From positions 1,178,001-1,242,000 of the forward strand of contig NZ_CP093341.1 of NCBI RefSeq assembly GCF_022637455.1: a stretch of 64,000 nucleotides of DNA, given 5' to 3'. Origin of the DNA: Lysobacter sp. S4-A87. Its GTDB lineage: Bacteria > Pseudomonadota > Gammaproteobacteria > Xanthomonadales > Xanthomonadaceae. Shown here one piece after another: positions 34,748 to 43,334 of this stretch; the stretch's first letter is position 1; every line of letters begins with the position of its first letter. The position numbers were made by a program, and so were the translations under genes. The notes beneath the pieces are model-generated. The model saw only the letters and a list, made by a program, of their open reading frames with translations. It made no database searches and was not told the DNA's origin.

Positions 34748-36664
34748 TTACTTGTGCAGTGCTTCGCGCAACTTTGCCGCGCGCACCAGCACCGGTGGCG
34801 GCGCGCGCTCTTCGGGAATCAAGAAGATGCCGAGGCGACGCAGGAACAGGCCGGCGGTACGCGTCGATGTCAGCGCCACGATCGGGATCGACAGGAACAG
34901 CCCGAGGATGACCGGCGCCATCCAGGCCGCCAGCGACGGCGAGATCATGTACGCCATCCAGCCGGCCATCACGCCCAGCACTGTCACACCGGCGTAATTG
35001 CGCACCAGGCCCGACAGCGGCAGCGTGCCGTCGTCGCGGCGCTGTGCGTCCCAGCCCGAATCCTTGCCCGCCAGCACTTCGGCAACGCCGCGCGACTGCA
35101 CGTACATCGTCACCGGCGCCATCAGTGCCGCCAGCAGGGTCTCCAGGACCATGCTCAACAACGCCCGGATCGCGCCGCCGCAACCGCGACGCGTGTCGCG
35201 ATCGAAGAACAGCGTCAGGTAGCCCATGACCTTGGGCGCCAGCAGCACCGCCATGGTCAGGAAGAACACCCAGACGAAACGCTCCGGATCCTGCTCGCGC
35301 CAGTAGGCGGTCGGCGAGAAACCGGGCAGCTTCAGGCTGTCCCAGGCCAGCCCGGCATGCTGCAGCGGAATGGCCAGGCCTATCAGCATCAGCATCGCCC
35401 ACATCGGCGAGGTGAAGTAATGGCCGATGCCCATCATCAGATGCCAGCGACTGATCCAGTGCAGGCCCTTCGCGGGCAACACCGCGCTGTGCTGCAGGTT
35501 GCCCTGGCACCAGCGACGGTCGCGGACCAGCATGTCGGTCAACGACGGCGGGCCTTCCTCGTAACTGCCACCGAGCCCCGGCACCATGTGCAGGGCCCAG
35601 CCACCGCGCCTGAGCAGCGCGGCTTCGACGAAGTCGTGGCTCAGCACGGTGCCCCGGAACGGCTTGATGCCGCGCAGTTCGGGCAGGCCGCCCTGGTCGG
35701 CGAACGCACGGGTGCGAATGATCGCGTTGTGGCCCCAGTAGTTGCTCTCGGCGCCGTGCCACCAGGCGATGCCATGGGCGATGACCGGCCCGTACACGCG
35801 TCCGGCGAACTGCTGCATGCGCGCGAACAGGGTGTTGCCGTTGACGATCATCGGCAGCGTCTGGATCAGCGCGACGTCGGGATGGGCCTCCATCGCACCG
35901 GCGAGGCGGACGATGGTGTCGCCGGTCATCAGGCTGTCGGCGTCGAGGATCAGCATCTGCGGGTAGGCGCCACCGAAGCGACGCACCCATTCGGCGACGT
36001 TGCCGGCCTTGCGTTCGCGGTTGTCGGGCCGGTGGCGATAGAACAGGTGCGCGTGGCCACCGGTACGCTCGCGCAGCGCGGCGAAGGCGCGTTCCTCGGC
36101 ACCGCGGAGTTCGGCATTGGTGGTGTCGCTGAGGACGAAGAAATCGAACTTCGCCAGCTGCCCGGTCGCCTGCAGCGATTCATGGATCGCCTCCAGCCCC
36201 GCCAGCAGTCGTTCGGGTTCCTCGTTGTAGGTCGGCATCAGCAATGCCGTGCGCGAGGCCAGTTGCGGCAGCTCGCCCTCGCGGCCGAGCCCCAGCCGCC
36301 CGCCGCGACGCGTCACGATCAGGATGAAGCCGGCCAGCGCGCTGACAAACGCTTGCGCGATCCACGCGAACAACGCCACGAACAACAACAGCAGCAGTCC
36401 TTCCAGCACATCCGTGCCGCTGCCGCGCAGTACCCACCAGATCTGGTAGGCGGCGACAAGCGTCAGCAGCGCGGCGCCGCCAATGACCAGCGTGCGGCGC
36501 CAGGCCATCGCGCTTGGCGTTGTCGGCAGTTTCTGATTCGCCAGGCGGCCTGCGCGCAGCGTCTGCACCGGCATCGGCAGCGGTGCTTCGACCGGCAGCC
36601 ACGGCGACGGCGGGGCAGCGCCCGTTGCGGCACCGGCATCGGGTGTGAATGTCACGCCGCTCAC
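34748..36664 (-). CDS. opgH: Glucans biosynthesis glucosyltransferase OpgH
   Basis: OpgH (about 638 aa; E. coli 847 aa) is the inner-membrane GT2 synthase of the beta-1,2 glucan backbone of osmoregulated periplasmic glucans. Several membrane helices surround a cytosolic GT2 domain with [13 protein letters not shown], the metal motif [10 protein letters not shown], the catalytic loop [14 protein letters not shown] and (Q/R)xxRW as [11 protein letters not shown]. The long cytoplasmic N-terminal tail of the E. coli enzyme is largely missing. A GTG at 36664 gives a GTGA overlap with opgG and has GGTGGA upstream; another GTG lies three codons earlier. Confidence 0.94.
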   Translation of the reverse strand: MSGVTFTPDAGAATGAAPPSPWLPVEAPLPMPVQTLRAGRLANQKLPTTPSAMAWRRTLVIGGAALLTLVAAYQIWWVLRGSGTDVLEGLLLLLFVALFAWIAQAFVSALAGFILIVTRRGGRLGLGREGELPQLASRTALLMPTYNEEPERLLAGLEAIHESLQATGQLAKFDFFVLSDTTNAELRGAEERAFAALRERTGGHAHLFYRHRPDNRERKAGNVAEWVRRFGGAYPQMLILDADSLMTGDTIVRLAGAMEAHPDVALIQTLPMIVNGNTLFARMQQFAGRVYGPVIAHGIAWWHGAESNYWGHNAIIRTRAFADQGGLPELRGIKPFRGTVLSHDFVEAALLRRGGWALHMVPGLGGSYEEGPPSLTDMLVRDRRWCQGNLQHSAVLPAKGLHWISRWHLMMGIGHYFTSPMWAMLMLIGLAIPLQHAGLAWDSLKLPGFSPTAYWREQDPERFVWVFFLTMAVLLAPKVMGYLTLFFDRDTRRGCGGAIRALLSMVLETLLAALMAPVTMYVQSRGVAEVLAGKDSGWDAQRRDDGTLPLSGLVRNYAGVTVLGVMAGWMAYMISPSLAAWMAPVILGLFLSIPIVALTSTRTAGLFLRRLGIFLIPEERAPPPVLVRAAKLREALHK

Positions 36665-38208
36665 GCAGTCCACCGGTACAGCCAGGTCTCGCTGAGCGGA
36701 CCGGAGGCGTCACCCAGCACGGCACGCAGTTCGACGCTGCGTTCGTTGCCCGGCTGCAGCTCGAAGGCCAGGCGCCATCCGCCTGCTCCCGGATTGGGGT
36801 GTGCGGTGATGTTGGCGACCTTGCCCTTGCTCGCCGAGACGTCGGCACGCACGCGTGCCGCATCGTCCAGCCCCTGCAGACGGCCGCCGGCGAAGTCGAT
36901 CACCACCAGGCGCACGCCACGCTTGGCATCGGAGCCGGCACTGGCGCTGCCGGCGGCGCCGATGCGCGTGCGCGTGACCGTCGCCAGCTGCGGCAGCCAG
37001 GCATGCTGGTCGCACCAGTGCATGCGGTAGTCGAAGCGGTGCTCCTTGCCAGCGGCCAACGGCTGCTTCGGGCGCCAGAACGAAACGATGTTGTCGTGGA
37101 ACTCGTCCGCGGTCGGCAGCTCGAACAGGTGCACGGCACCTGCGCCCCACTCGCCCTGCGGCTCGATCCACAGGCTCGGGCGCTTCTCGTAATTCGCTTC
37201 GCTGTCGGCGTAGTCGGCGAATGCGCGCTTGCGCTGCATCAGGCCGAAGCCGCGCGGGTTGACGTCCTCGAAGGCGCTCTCCTGCAGCACCGACGGATTC
37301 TGCAACGGGCGCCAGATCTGCTCGCCGCCGCCGTTGACCAGGGCCAGTCCATCGGAGTCGTGCACGGCCGGACGGTAGTCGTCGATGCCGACGCGGTCGT
37401 TGGAATCGAACTGGAACATGCTGGTCAGCGGCGCGATGCCGACCTGATCCAGCGCCACGCGCGGATACAGGCGGACCGACACCTCGAACACCGTCTCGAT
37501 GCCGGGACGGATCACGAAGCGGTAGGCACCGGCGACGCTGGGGCTGTCCATGAGGGCATGCACGATGACGTGATCGGCACCGGCCACCGGTCGTTCCAGC
37601 CAGAAGCTGCGGAACACCGGAAACTCCTCGCCCGCCGGCGCACCGGTCTTGAGTGCCAGGCCGCGCGCCGACAATCCATAGGCCTGGCCCTTGGCCACGG
37701 CACGGAAGTAGCTCGCACCAAGGAAGGCGCAAACCTCGTCGAAGTATTCCGGACGGTTGATCGGGGAATGCAGGCGGAAGCCGGCGTAGCCAAGGTCGTT
37801 CTCCTTCGGCGCCGTGGTGCCGTCGAAGGTGAACTGGGCCGGGCGGTAGACCACCGGCGTGGCCACGCCGCCGGCAACGTCGAAGATGTCGACGCGGTCG
37901 CGGAAGAAGAATCCGCGGTGGAAGAACTGCGCCTGGAAGGGCACGTTCGCTCCGCGCCACAGCGCTTGCGCCGGGTTGAAGCGGATGCTGCGGTACTGGT
38001 CGTAGCCGATCTTCTCCAGAGATGCCGGCAGCTGCTTGCTCTGGGCGACGAAAGGCTTGGCCGCCAGTGCACGCGCCAAGGAGGCTACGGTGTCGGAATC
38101 AAATGGCGCCGACGCCCCGGGTGCGGCAATCGCGCGCGAGCCCGCGCTGGAGAGCAGCGACAACAGGGGCCAGGACAATCCGGCCAGCAGCACTTCGCGT
38201 CGGTGCAC
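36661..38208 (-). CDS. opgG: Periplasmic glucan biosynthesis protein OpgG/OpgD family
   Basis: This 515-aa MdoG-family protein acts in the periplasm on OPG chains exported by OpgH. The mature part shows the family's N-terminal beta-sandwich ([27 protein letters not shown]) and a later Ig-like domain. The GTG at 38208 is preceded by AGGAGA and encodes [15 protein letters not shown], a twin-arginine type signal with cleavage near AIAAPG. An ATG 33 bp upstream lacks a ribosome site. Tat export is the hallmark of OpgD rather than Sec-dependent E. coli OpgG, so the name opgD is an alternative. opgH overlaps its stop. Confidence 0.9.
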   Translation of the reverse strand: MHRREVLLAGLSWPLLSLLSSAGSRAIAAPGASAPFDSDTVASLARALAAKPFVAQSKQLPASLEKIGYDQYRSIRFNPAQALWRGANVPFQAQFFHRGFFFRDRVDIFDVAGGVATPVVYRPAQFTFDGTTAPKENDLGYAGFRLHSPINRPEYFDEVCAFLGASYFRAVAKGQAYGLSARGLALKTGAPAGEEFPVFRSFWLERPVAGADHVIVHALMDSPSVAGAYRFVIRPGIETVFEVSVRLYPRVALDQVGIAPLTSMFQFDSNDRVGIDDYRPAVHDSDGLALVNGGGEQIWRPLQNPSVLQESAFEDVNPRGFGLMQRKRAFADYADSEANYEKRPSLWIEPQGEWGAGAVHLFELPTADEFHDNIVSFWRPKQPLAAGKEHRFDYRMHWCDQHAWLPQLATVTRTRIGAAGSASAGSDAKRGVRLVVIDFAGGRLQGLDDAARVRADVSASKGKVANITAHPNPGAGGWRLAFELQPGNERSVELRAVLGDASGPLSETWLYRWTA

Positions 38209-38416
38209 ACGCTCTCCTCGGTTTCGGTCACAGTTAACCATTCATTTTAGGTGTTCGTTTGTTAACGCCACCGCGACGCAGGGCGCAACGCGGGGCATTT
38301 CCAGCACCCGAGGCATCGGGTAACCGTTTTCACGACCCTCCGTCATCGTTGCGTCACCGCCCTGCCATCCCGGTTTCACCGCACGAGGCGACCTTTGTGC
38401 AAACCGGGAGCCACGC

Positions 38417-39592
38417 ATGCGTTATGCGATCGTCAGCGAGACCTACCCGCCGGAGATCAACGGCGTCGCCCTGACCGTGCAGGGGCTGGAGCAGGGCCTG
38501 CGCACGCGCGGCCACGACGTCCAGCTGGTGCGTCCGCGGCAGGGAGACGGCGATAGCGCCAGCCTCCACGAGTTGCTGGTACCCGGCGCGCCGCTGCCAC
38601 GCTACCCCGGCCTGCGCATCGGCTTTCCGGCCACCCGCCGTCTGCGCGAGGCGTGGCAGGCGATCCGGCCCGAGGCGATCTATGTCGCGACCGAAGGGCC
38701 GCTGGGCTGGTCGGCGCTGCGCGCGGCCGCGCGCCTGGGCATCCCGGCGGCCACCGGCTTCCATACCCGGTTCGACGAGTACATGCGCGACTACGGCGTC
38801 GCCTTCCTCGCCCCGACCGCACTGCGCTGGATGCGGCGCTTCCACAACAGCGCCGATGCAACCCTGGTGCCGACGCGCGAGCTGGTCGACTTTCTGCAGG
38901 GCCAGCGCTTCGAGAACGTGGTGCGGTTGCCGCGCGCGGTCGACACCGTCCAGTTCGATCCGCAGCGGCGCGACTTCGCTCTGCGCGCGCAATGGGGACT
39001 GGGCGACGACGGCTTCGCCGCGATCTACGTCGGGCGCATCGCCGCGGAGAAGAACCTCGACCTGGCTGTCCGCGCGTTCCGCTCCCTGCAGATCGCGCGC
39101 CCCGACGCGCGCTTCATCTGGGTCGGGGACGGCCCGGCGCGGGCAAAACTCGAAGAGGACAACCCCGACTTCATCTTCTGCGGCGTGCAACGCGGCGACG
39201 AACTGGCCCGGCATTTCGCCAGCGGCGACCTGTTCGTCTTCCCCAGCCTCAGCGAGACATTCGGCAACGTCACCCTGGAAGCTCTGGCCAGCGGCGTACC
39301 GACAGTCGCCTTCGACTACGGCGCGGCGCATGAATACTTGCGCGACGGCGTCCATGGGGCTGCGATCGGCGCCGGCGACGAGGCTGCCTTCATCGCCGCC
39401 TGCACGCGCATCGCCGGCGACGATCTCAGCCGCAGTGCCATGCGCATGGCGACCCGCCAGGCCGTGGCAAGCCTGCGCCCTGAACAGGTGGCCACCGATT
39501 TCGATGCGCTGCTGCAGGACATGGTGCAGTCACGCCGCAATGCCGGCGTCGCGTCGCTGCCCTCCACACCACCGGAACGGGAGGCGTCATGA
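38417..39592 (+). CDS. GT4 glycosyltransferase (alpha-mannosyl/diacylglycerol transferase type)
   Basis: This 391-aa GT-B enzyme opens MRYAIVSETYPPEINGVALTV, the acceptor-side signature shared by PimB-like mannosyltransferases and SQD2-like lipid glycosyltransferases. The donor domain carries IYVGRIAAEKNLDLAVRAF, WVGDGPARAKLEE, and the FVFPSLSETFGNVTLEALASGVP motif with the catalytic ExxE-like glutamates. It is probably cytosolic and membrane-associated; donor and acceptor are not decided by sequence. It overlaps the following PAP2 phosphatase (ATGA) and is divergent from opgGH over a 208-bp gap. A link to lipid glycosylation is an inference from the partner gene. Confidence 0.85.
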   Translation: MRYAIVSETYPPEINGVALTVQGLEQGLRTRGHDVQLVRPRQGDGDSASLHELLVPGAPLPRYPGLRIGFPATRRLREAWQAIRPEAIYVATEGPLGWSALRAAARLGIPAATGFHTRFDEYMRDYGVAFLAPTALRWMRRFHNSADATLVPTRELVDFLQGQRFENVVRLPRAVDTVQFDPQRRDFALRAQWGLGDDGFAAIYVGRIAAEKNLDLAVRAFRSLQIARPDARFIWVGDGPARAKLEEDNPDFIFCGVQRGDELARHFASGDLFVFPSLSETFGNVTLEALASGVPTVAFDYGAAHEYLRDGVHGAAIGAGDEAAFIAACTRIAGDDLSRSAMRMATRQAVASLRPEQVATDFDALLQDMVQSRRNAGVASLPSTPPEREAS

Positions 39593-40167
39593 ACCGCCAA
39601 TCTCTGCAGCGCATGCTGCATCGTCCAAAGCTGCACAAGCGCCTGATCGACGGTGACAGCGGCTGGTGCCTGCGCGCGAACCGCTGGGGCGAAGGCGGAC
39701 GCTCGCGCTCGTATTTCGCACTCGTCAGCCGACTTGGCGACGGTGTGTTCTGGTATGCGCTGATGGCCACACTGATCGTGATCGATGGCCTCGACGGTCT
39801 GGCCGCATCGGCGCACCTGGCCGCGACCGGCGTGATCGCACTGGCACTGTACAAACGGCTCAAGCGCTGGACTCGACGACCACGCCCGTTTGCCTCGGAC
39901 CAGCGCATCCATGCGTGGGTGGCGCCACTTGACGAGTTCAGCTTCCCCTCCGGGCACACGCTGCACGCGGTGGCCTTCAGCCTGGTGGCGATGGCGCACT
40001 ACCCGCTGCTGGCCTGGCTGCTGGTGCCGTTCACCGCAAGCGTGGCCGCCTCGCGCGTCGTGCTGGGACTGCACTACCCCAGTGATGTGCTGGCGGCGAC
40101 GGCGATCGGCACGGCGCTGGCGGGGTTGTCGTTGTGGCTGGTGCCTGGGGTGACGTTGTTTGGTTGA
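39589..40167 (+). CDS. PAP2-family membrane phosphatase
   Basis: This 192-aa integral membrane phosphatase of the PAP2/BacA-like class carries all three motifs: KRLKRWTRRPRPF (motif 1), FSFPSGHTLHAVAF (motif 2, catalytic His) and SRVVLGLHYPSDVLA (motif 3, nucleophile His plus Asp). Helices lie around residues 60-85, 120-150 and 160-190. Substrates of the family include phosphatidate, undecaprenyl diphosphate and lipid A phosphates. It is translationally coupled to the GT4 glycosyltransferase, so a lipid phosphate related to that enzyme's acceptor is likely. Confidence 0.9.
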   Translation: MNRQSLQRMLHRPKLHKRLIDGDSGWCLRANRWGEGGRSRSYFALVSRLGDGVFWYALMATLIVIDGLDGLAASAHLAATGVIALALYKRLKRWTRRPRPFASDQRIHAWVAPLDEFSFPSGHTLHAVAFSLVAMAHYPLLAWLLVPFTASVAASRVVLGLHYPSDVLAATAIGTALAGLSLWLVPGVTLFG

Positions 40168-40179
40168 GGGTCACCCTCT

Positions 40180-40250
40180 CCCGGGTGCGCTTCGCTTACC
40201 CGGGCTACCTGGCGCGGTCCGTAGCCCGGGTAAGCGAAGCGCACCCGGGT
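40180..40250. repeat. Tail-to-tail pair of GTAG-type REP palindromes
   Basis: An inverted unit ending CTAC (40180-40208) and a direct unit starting GTAG (40221-40250) are separated by 12 bp. The loop reads GCGAAGCGC where the 12639 pair has GCGCAGCGC. It occupies the convergent gap between PAP2 and the nitrilase gene, in the opposite polarity to the 12639 pair. Confidence 0.85.
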
Positions 40251-40263
40251 CACCCCGCGACCG

Positions 40264-41169
40264 TTACGCCGCTTCGGCGCGGACAACCTTGGCGCGGGCG
40301 ACGCTCGGGAAGTACTGGCTGGCCCAGTCGCGGTCGTTGGCCACCTGTGCCTGCGCGCGGCTGGCCTCCAATGCGGCGAAGTCGAGCGTGGCAACGGCCC
40401 AGTGCTGGTCGCCCCGGGTCTGCACGATCATGCCGTCGTGCGGCAGGCCAACATCCATCGGTGCGATCAGCGCCGCCTCGCCGGTGTTGGTGTCCAGTGC
40501 GGGACTCCATGGCGCCTCGCCGGCCGTCACCGCCTGGGCAACGAAGCAGCGGTTCTCCAGCGCGCGCGCCAGGCAACCCACGCGCACGCGGGTCGCCCCG
40601 GCCTCGGTGTCCGTGCAGCTGGGTACGACCAGCAGGCGTGCACCGGCCTCGCACTGGGCACGTACCGGCAGCGGGAACTCGCTGTCGTAGCAGACGGCGA
40701 CCGCACTTCTCACCGGCCCGGTCTCGAAGACCTTCAGCTCGTCACCGGATTCGATGACGCCGGCGGACTTCTCGAACCCGGTCAGCCGCAGCTTGTCCTG
40801 CCAGACGTGGCTGCCGTCCGGCGCGAACGTGTAGCTTCGGTTGCGATAGCGACCACGACCCAGGTCGAGCAGGAACGTACCGGCCACCACGTGCATGTGC
40901 CGTTCCCGCGCCAGGCGCGAGAACAGTTCCAGCCACGGGCGGTGCCAGGCCTGCAGCGCCGCCAGCGACGCATGCAGGTCGGCACGCGTTGCCGCATCGA
41001 ACATCGCGCCCAGTTCCAGCGCCAGATACTCCGGCAGTACTGCCATCTGCGCACCCTGCTGGCGCGCCTCGTCCAGCCAGCGCGCCTGCTTGCCGGCGAA
41101 GGCGGCAAAGTCATCCGGTGCACCGACGGCGTACTTGGCCACGGCCACCTTGAGCACGCCGTCGCTCAT
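40264..41169 (-). CDS. Carbon-nitrogen hydrolase (nitrilase superfamily)
   Basis: This 301-aa cytosolic amidase-fold protein has the complete catalytic triad: Glu47 (AVLPEYLALE), Lys126 (WQDKLRLTGFEK) and Cys160 (VAVCYDSEFPLP). It hydrolyses a C-N bond of an unknown small amide or nitrile. The ATG at 41169 overlaps the upstream GNAT stop (ATGA). In other bacteria (for example YhcX of Bacillus subtilis) an acetyltransferase and a nitrilase domain are fused in the same order, which supports joint function. The role of that pair is unknown. Confidence 0.9.
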   Translation of the reverse strand: MSDGVLKVAVAKYAVGAPDDFAAFAGKQARWLDEARQQGAQMAVLPEYLALELGAMFDAATRADLHASLAALQAWHRPWLELFSRLARERHMHVVAGTFLLDLGRGRYRNRSYTFAPDGSHVWQDKLRLTGFEKSAGVIESGDELKVFETGPVRSAVAVCYDSEFPLPVRAQCEAGARLLVVPSCTDTEAGATRVRVGCLARALENRCFVAQAVTAGEAPWSPALDTNTGEAALIAPMDVGLPHDGMIVQTRGDQHWAVATLDFAALEASRAQAQVANDRDWASQYFPSVARAKVVRAEAA

Positions 41170-41801
41170 CGCGTCCGCTCCAGCGGTCGCAGCCAGAACG
41201 TCAGCGCGTGGTCGACGACGACGCCGCCGACCTCGCGCCAGGTCAGGTGCGCCTTCAGTTCCGGGCGCTGGCGGTAGCCGCGCTTGTTCCAGAACTCCTC
41301 GTTGCCACGGTGGAACGCCGGGCGACGTGGGTGCCCCGGCTCGCGGTCGACCGCGCAGAACGCGGTCCATGCGTAGTCGCCGTAGCTGCGCGCGTGGGCC
41401 TCGCGCGCATCGAAGAAGCGATGGCCGATGCCGCGCCCCCGGTACTGCGGCAGCAGGACCGATTCGCCGCAATAGAACACCTCCTGCGGCTCGATCGAGA
41501 CACCGTCGAACGCGTCCAGGAAGGTGCTGGACTCGGCCGCCAGCGGCATCCCGGTCGAGGCGCCGACCACCTGGTCGCCGTCGAACGCCAGCGCGACGAT
41601 GCTGCGCGGCGAATTCAGGTAGCTCTGCAGGTACTCGGCTTCGTAACCGGCATCGCCGTCGTAGAGGTAAGGCCAGTCGCGGAACACCGCGATGCGCAGG
41701 CGGGCCAGGTCGTCGAGCCAGGGCGAGATGGCGGCACCGCTGTAGCTGCGCACGTCGAGAGCGGACGGCGTTTCCGGAGCTTTGGCATCCATGACGTACA
41801 T
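41166..41801 (-). CDS. GNAT-family N-acetyltransferase paired with nitrilase
   Basis: This GNAT protein (about 211 aa) has the acetyl-CoA pyrophosphate loop in VLLPQYRGRGIGHRFFDAR (Q/RxxGxG/A) and the preceding strand EVFYCGESVLL. It would acetylate an amine substrate, perhaps before or after the nitrilase acts. Starts at 41846, 41801 and 41792 are possible; 41801 follows AGGGA at suitable distance. It begins within 50 bp of the creD stop and overlaps the nitrilase gene, so creD-GNAT-nitrilase may be one transcript. Confidence 0.82.
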   Translation of the reverse strand: MYVMDAKAPETPSALDVRSYSGAAISPWLDDLARLRIAVFRDWPYLYDGDAGYEAEYLQSYLNSPRSIVALAFDGDQVVGASTGMPLAAESSTFLDAFDGVSIEPQEVFYCGESVLLPQYRGRGIGHRFFDAREAHARSYGDYAWTAFCAVDREPGHPRRPAFHRGNEEFWNKRGYRQRPELKAHLTWREVGGVVVDHALTFWLRPLERTR

Positions 41802-41848
41802 CTTGGGATTCCCTGTCGGCGGTTGGAGGTGGATGGGCTGAAGCATGG

Positions 41849-43219
41849 TCAGGCCGGTTCGCGGAGACCGCCTTCGCTGGCTGAGTCACGCAACGACGGT
41901 CGCGATCCGGCCAATTGATACCAGTCGACCCGGCGGGTGACCACCATGATCGCAGCCAGGACCAGGAACAGCAGCCCGGCGCCGAGCACCAGGGCGTTGT
42001 CCTCCGACACCAGCAGGCCGTACAGCGCAGCATAGAGCGTGGCCAGCATGGCGGCGAAGCCCAGGCCGCGGCCAACGCTGCGCAGGACCGCGACCAGGTA
42101 GAAACCGATCAGGCCGATGCAGGCGACGCTGGCGATCAGGTAGGCGATGGCGAAGGCGATGTGCTCGCTCAGGCTGACCAGCAGCAGGAAGAAGATCGCC
42201 AGCGCCAGGCCGACCAGGCCGTACTGGATCGGGTGGATCGGCAACTGCTTGATCAGCTCGAAGATGAAGAAGCCGACGAAGGTCAGCAGCACGAACAGCA
42301 GGCCGTACTTGGTGGCGCGATCGGCCTGGGTATAGATGTCGACGGGGTCGATCAGCGACACCCCGACCGCGTCGATGCCGTCCATGCCGGCGATGCCGCC
42401 GCTGAGGTCGGGCAGCACCTGCCCCTGCAGGTACTCGCGCTGCGCGTTGGTCGCGACCGAGGCGATCTGCCAATCGGCCCTGAAGCCGGAGGCATCGAGC
42501 TCATGCCGGGGCGAGCTGCCGCCGAAGCTGGGATGCATCCAGCTGGACTGCAGGGCGAACTGGTTGCTCTTGCCCAGCGGCACCAGCGCCAGCGATTCGG
42601 TACCGCCCAGCACCAGGTACAGCTCGGTATCGAGTTTCAGCACCTGCCCGGCCTGCGGCTCGGCCAGGCGCACGTGCAGGCCCGAACCGCTGCGGCTGCC
42701 CAGGCCTTCCTCCACCACCTCGCTGCGGCCGTTGATGCGCAACTGCGGCGACGCGCGCAGGCCGCGCACGTCGGCGATGCCATAGCTCAGCCAGGGCTTG
42801 CCGATCTTGCGCGGGACGGACTCCGGCGCCGGGATCAGCGCCTCGAAGCGCGCCCTCGCCTTGCCGTGCCACTCGTACACACGCACTTCGTGCAGGCCGC
42901 GCTTGCGCGTGCTGGGACGCATCGGACCGCGCACGTCGAGCGTGGCCGGAAAGAAGGTCCAGTGGTGGGTCACTTCGCGCTGCACCTTGTGCACGACGTT
43001 GTACTTGTCGGTTTCTTCGACCTCGACGGTCTCGGTATAGGGCACCACCAGCACCGGCCCGGCGAAGGACTGGGCACCGGCATAGCTGCGGGCAATATCG
43101 GAAACCGCCTGGGCGCGGTAGTTCTGGCGGTCCTGGATGACGCCGCGGATCATCAGCAGCGGAACCAGGATCGCAATGGTCATCGCGACGACCATGACGA
43201 TCTTGAAGGCAAGGCGCAT
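41849..43219 (-). CDS. creD: Inner-membrane protein CreD
   Basis: CreD (456 aa) is an inner-membrane protein of the CreBC regulon, tied to envelope integrity and beta-lactam/colicin tolerance. An N-terminal helix (residues 4-25) precedes a large periplasmic domain (about 40-290, containing VVPYTETVEVEE and HWTFFPATLDVRG). A cluster of five to six membrane helices follows from residue 295 (LLFVLLTFVGFFIFELIKQLPIHPIQYGLVG-type core). The ATG at 43219 follows AGGAG at ideal spacing. A perfect cre-tag lies 66 bp upstream. It is downstream of creC with a 115-bp gap. Confidence 0.94.
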   Translation of the reverse strand: MRLAFKIVMVVAMTIAILVPLLMIRGVIQDRQNYRAQAVSDIARSYAGAQSFAGPVLVVPYTETVEVEETDKYNVVHKVQREVTHHWTFFPATLDVRGPMRPSTRKRGLHEVRVYEWHGKARARFEALIPAPESVPRKIGKPWLSYGIADVRGLRASPQLRINGRSEVVEEGLGSRSGSGLHVRLAEPQAGQVLKLDTELYLVLGGTESLALVPLGKSNQFALQSSWMHPSFGGSSPRHELDASGFRADWQIASVATNAQREYLQGQVLPDLSGGIAGMDGIDAVGVSLIDPVDIYTQADRATKYGLLFVLLTFVGFFIFELIKQLPIHPIQYGLVGLALAIFFLLLVSLSEHIAFAIAYLIASVACIGLIGFYLVAVLRSVGRGLGFAAMLATLYAALYGLLVSEDNALVLGAGLLFLVLAAIMVVTRRVDWYQLAGSRPSLRDSASEGGLREPA

Positions 43220-43284
43220 GTGCAACTCCTGTCGGGTAATGGCGACAGGATCGGGTGCGAACGCGGGGCGACGATGGCGCCACG

Positions 43285-43300
43285 GTGAAGTGAGGGTGAA
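43285..43300 (-). promoter_or_regulatory. cre-tag (CreB operator) upstream of creD
   Basis: On the leftward strand the site reads TTCAC-CCTCAC-TTCAC, an exact match to the CreB recognition sequence TTCAC-N6-TTCAC. It lies 66 bp before the creD ATG, the expected position for activation by phospho-CreB. Confidence 0.88.
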
Positions 43301-43334
43301 GTCGCCCTTGGGATGAGGTCAGCCGGCCAGCCGG

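Noticed and set aside
33345-35990. Long open frame (about 881 codons) antisense to ppx and overlapping opgH in another register
   Set aside because: No recognisable domain, low-complexity translation, and it covers two well-supported genes.
34754-37030. Long open frame (about 758 codons) antisense to opgH and opgG
   Set aside because: High-GC shadow of the real opposite-strand genes; arginine/alanine/glutamine-rich translation without any domain.
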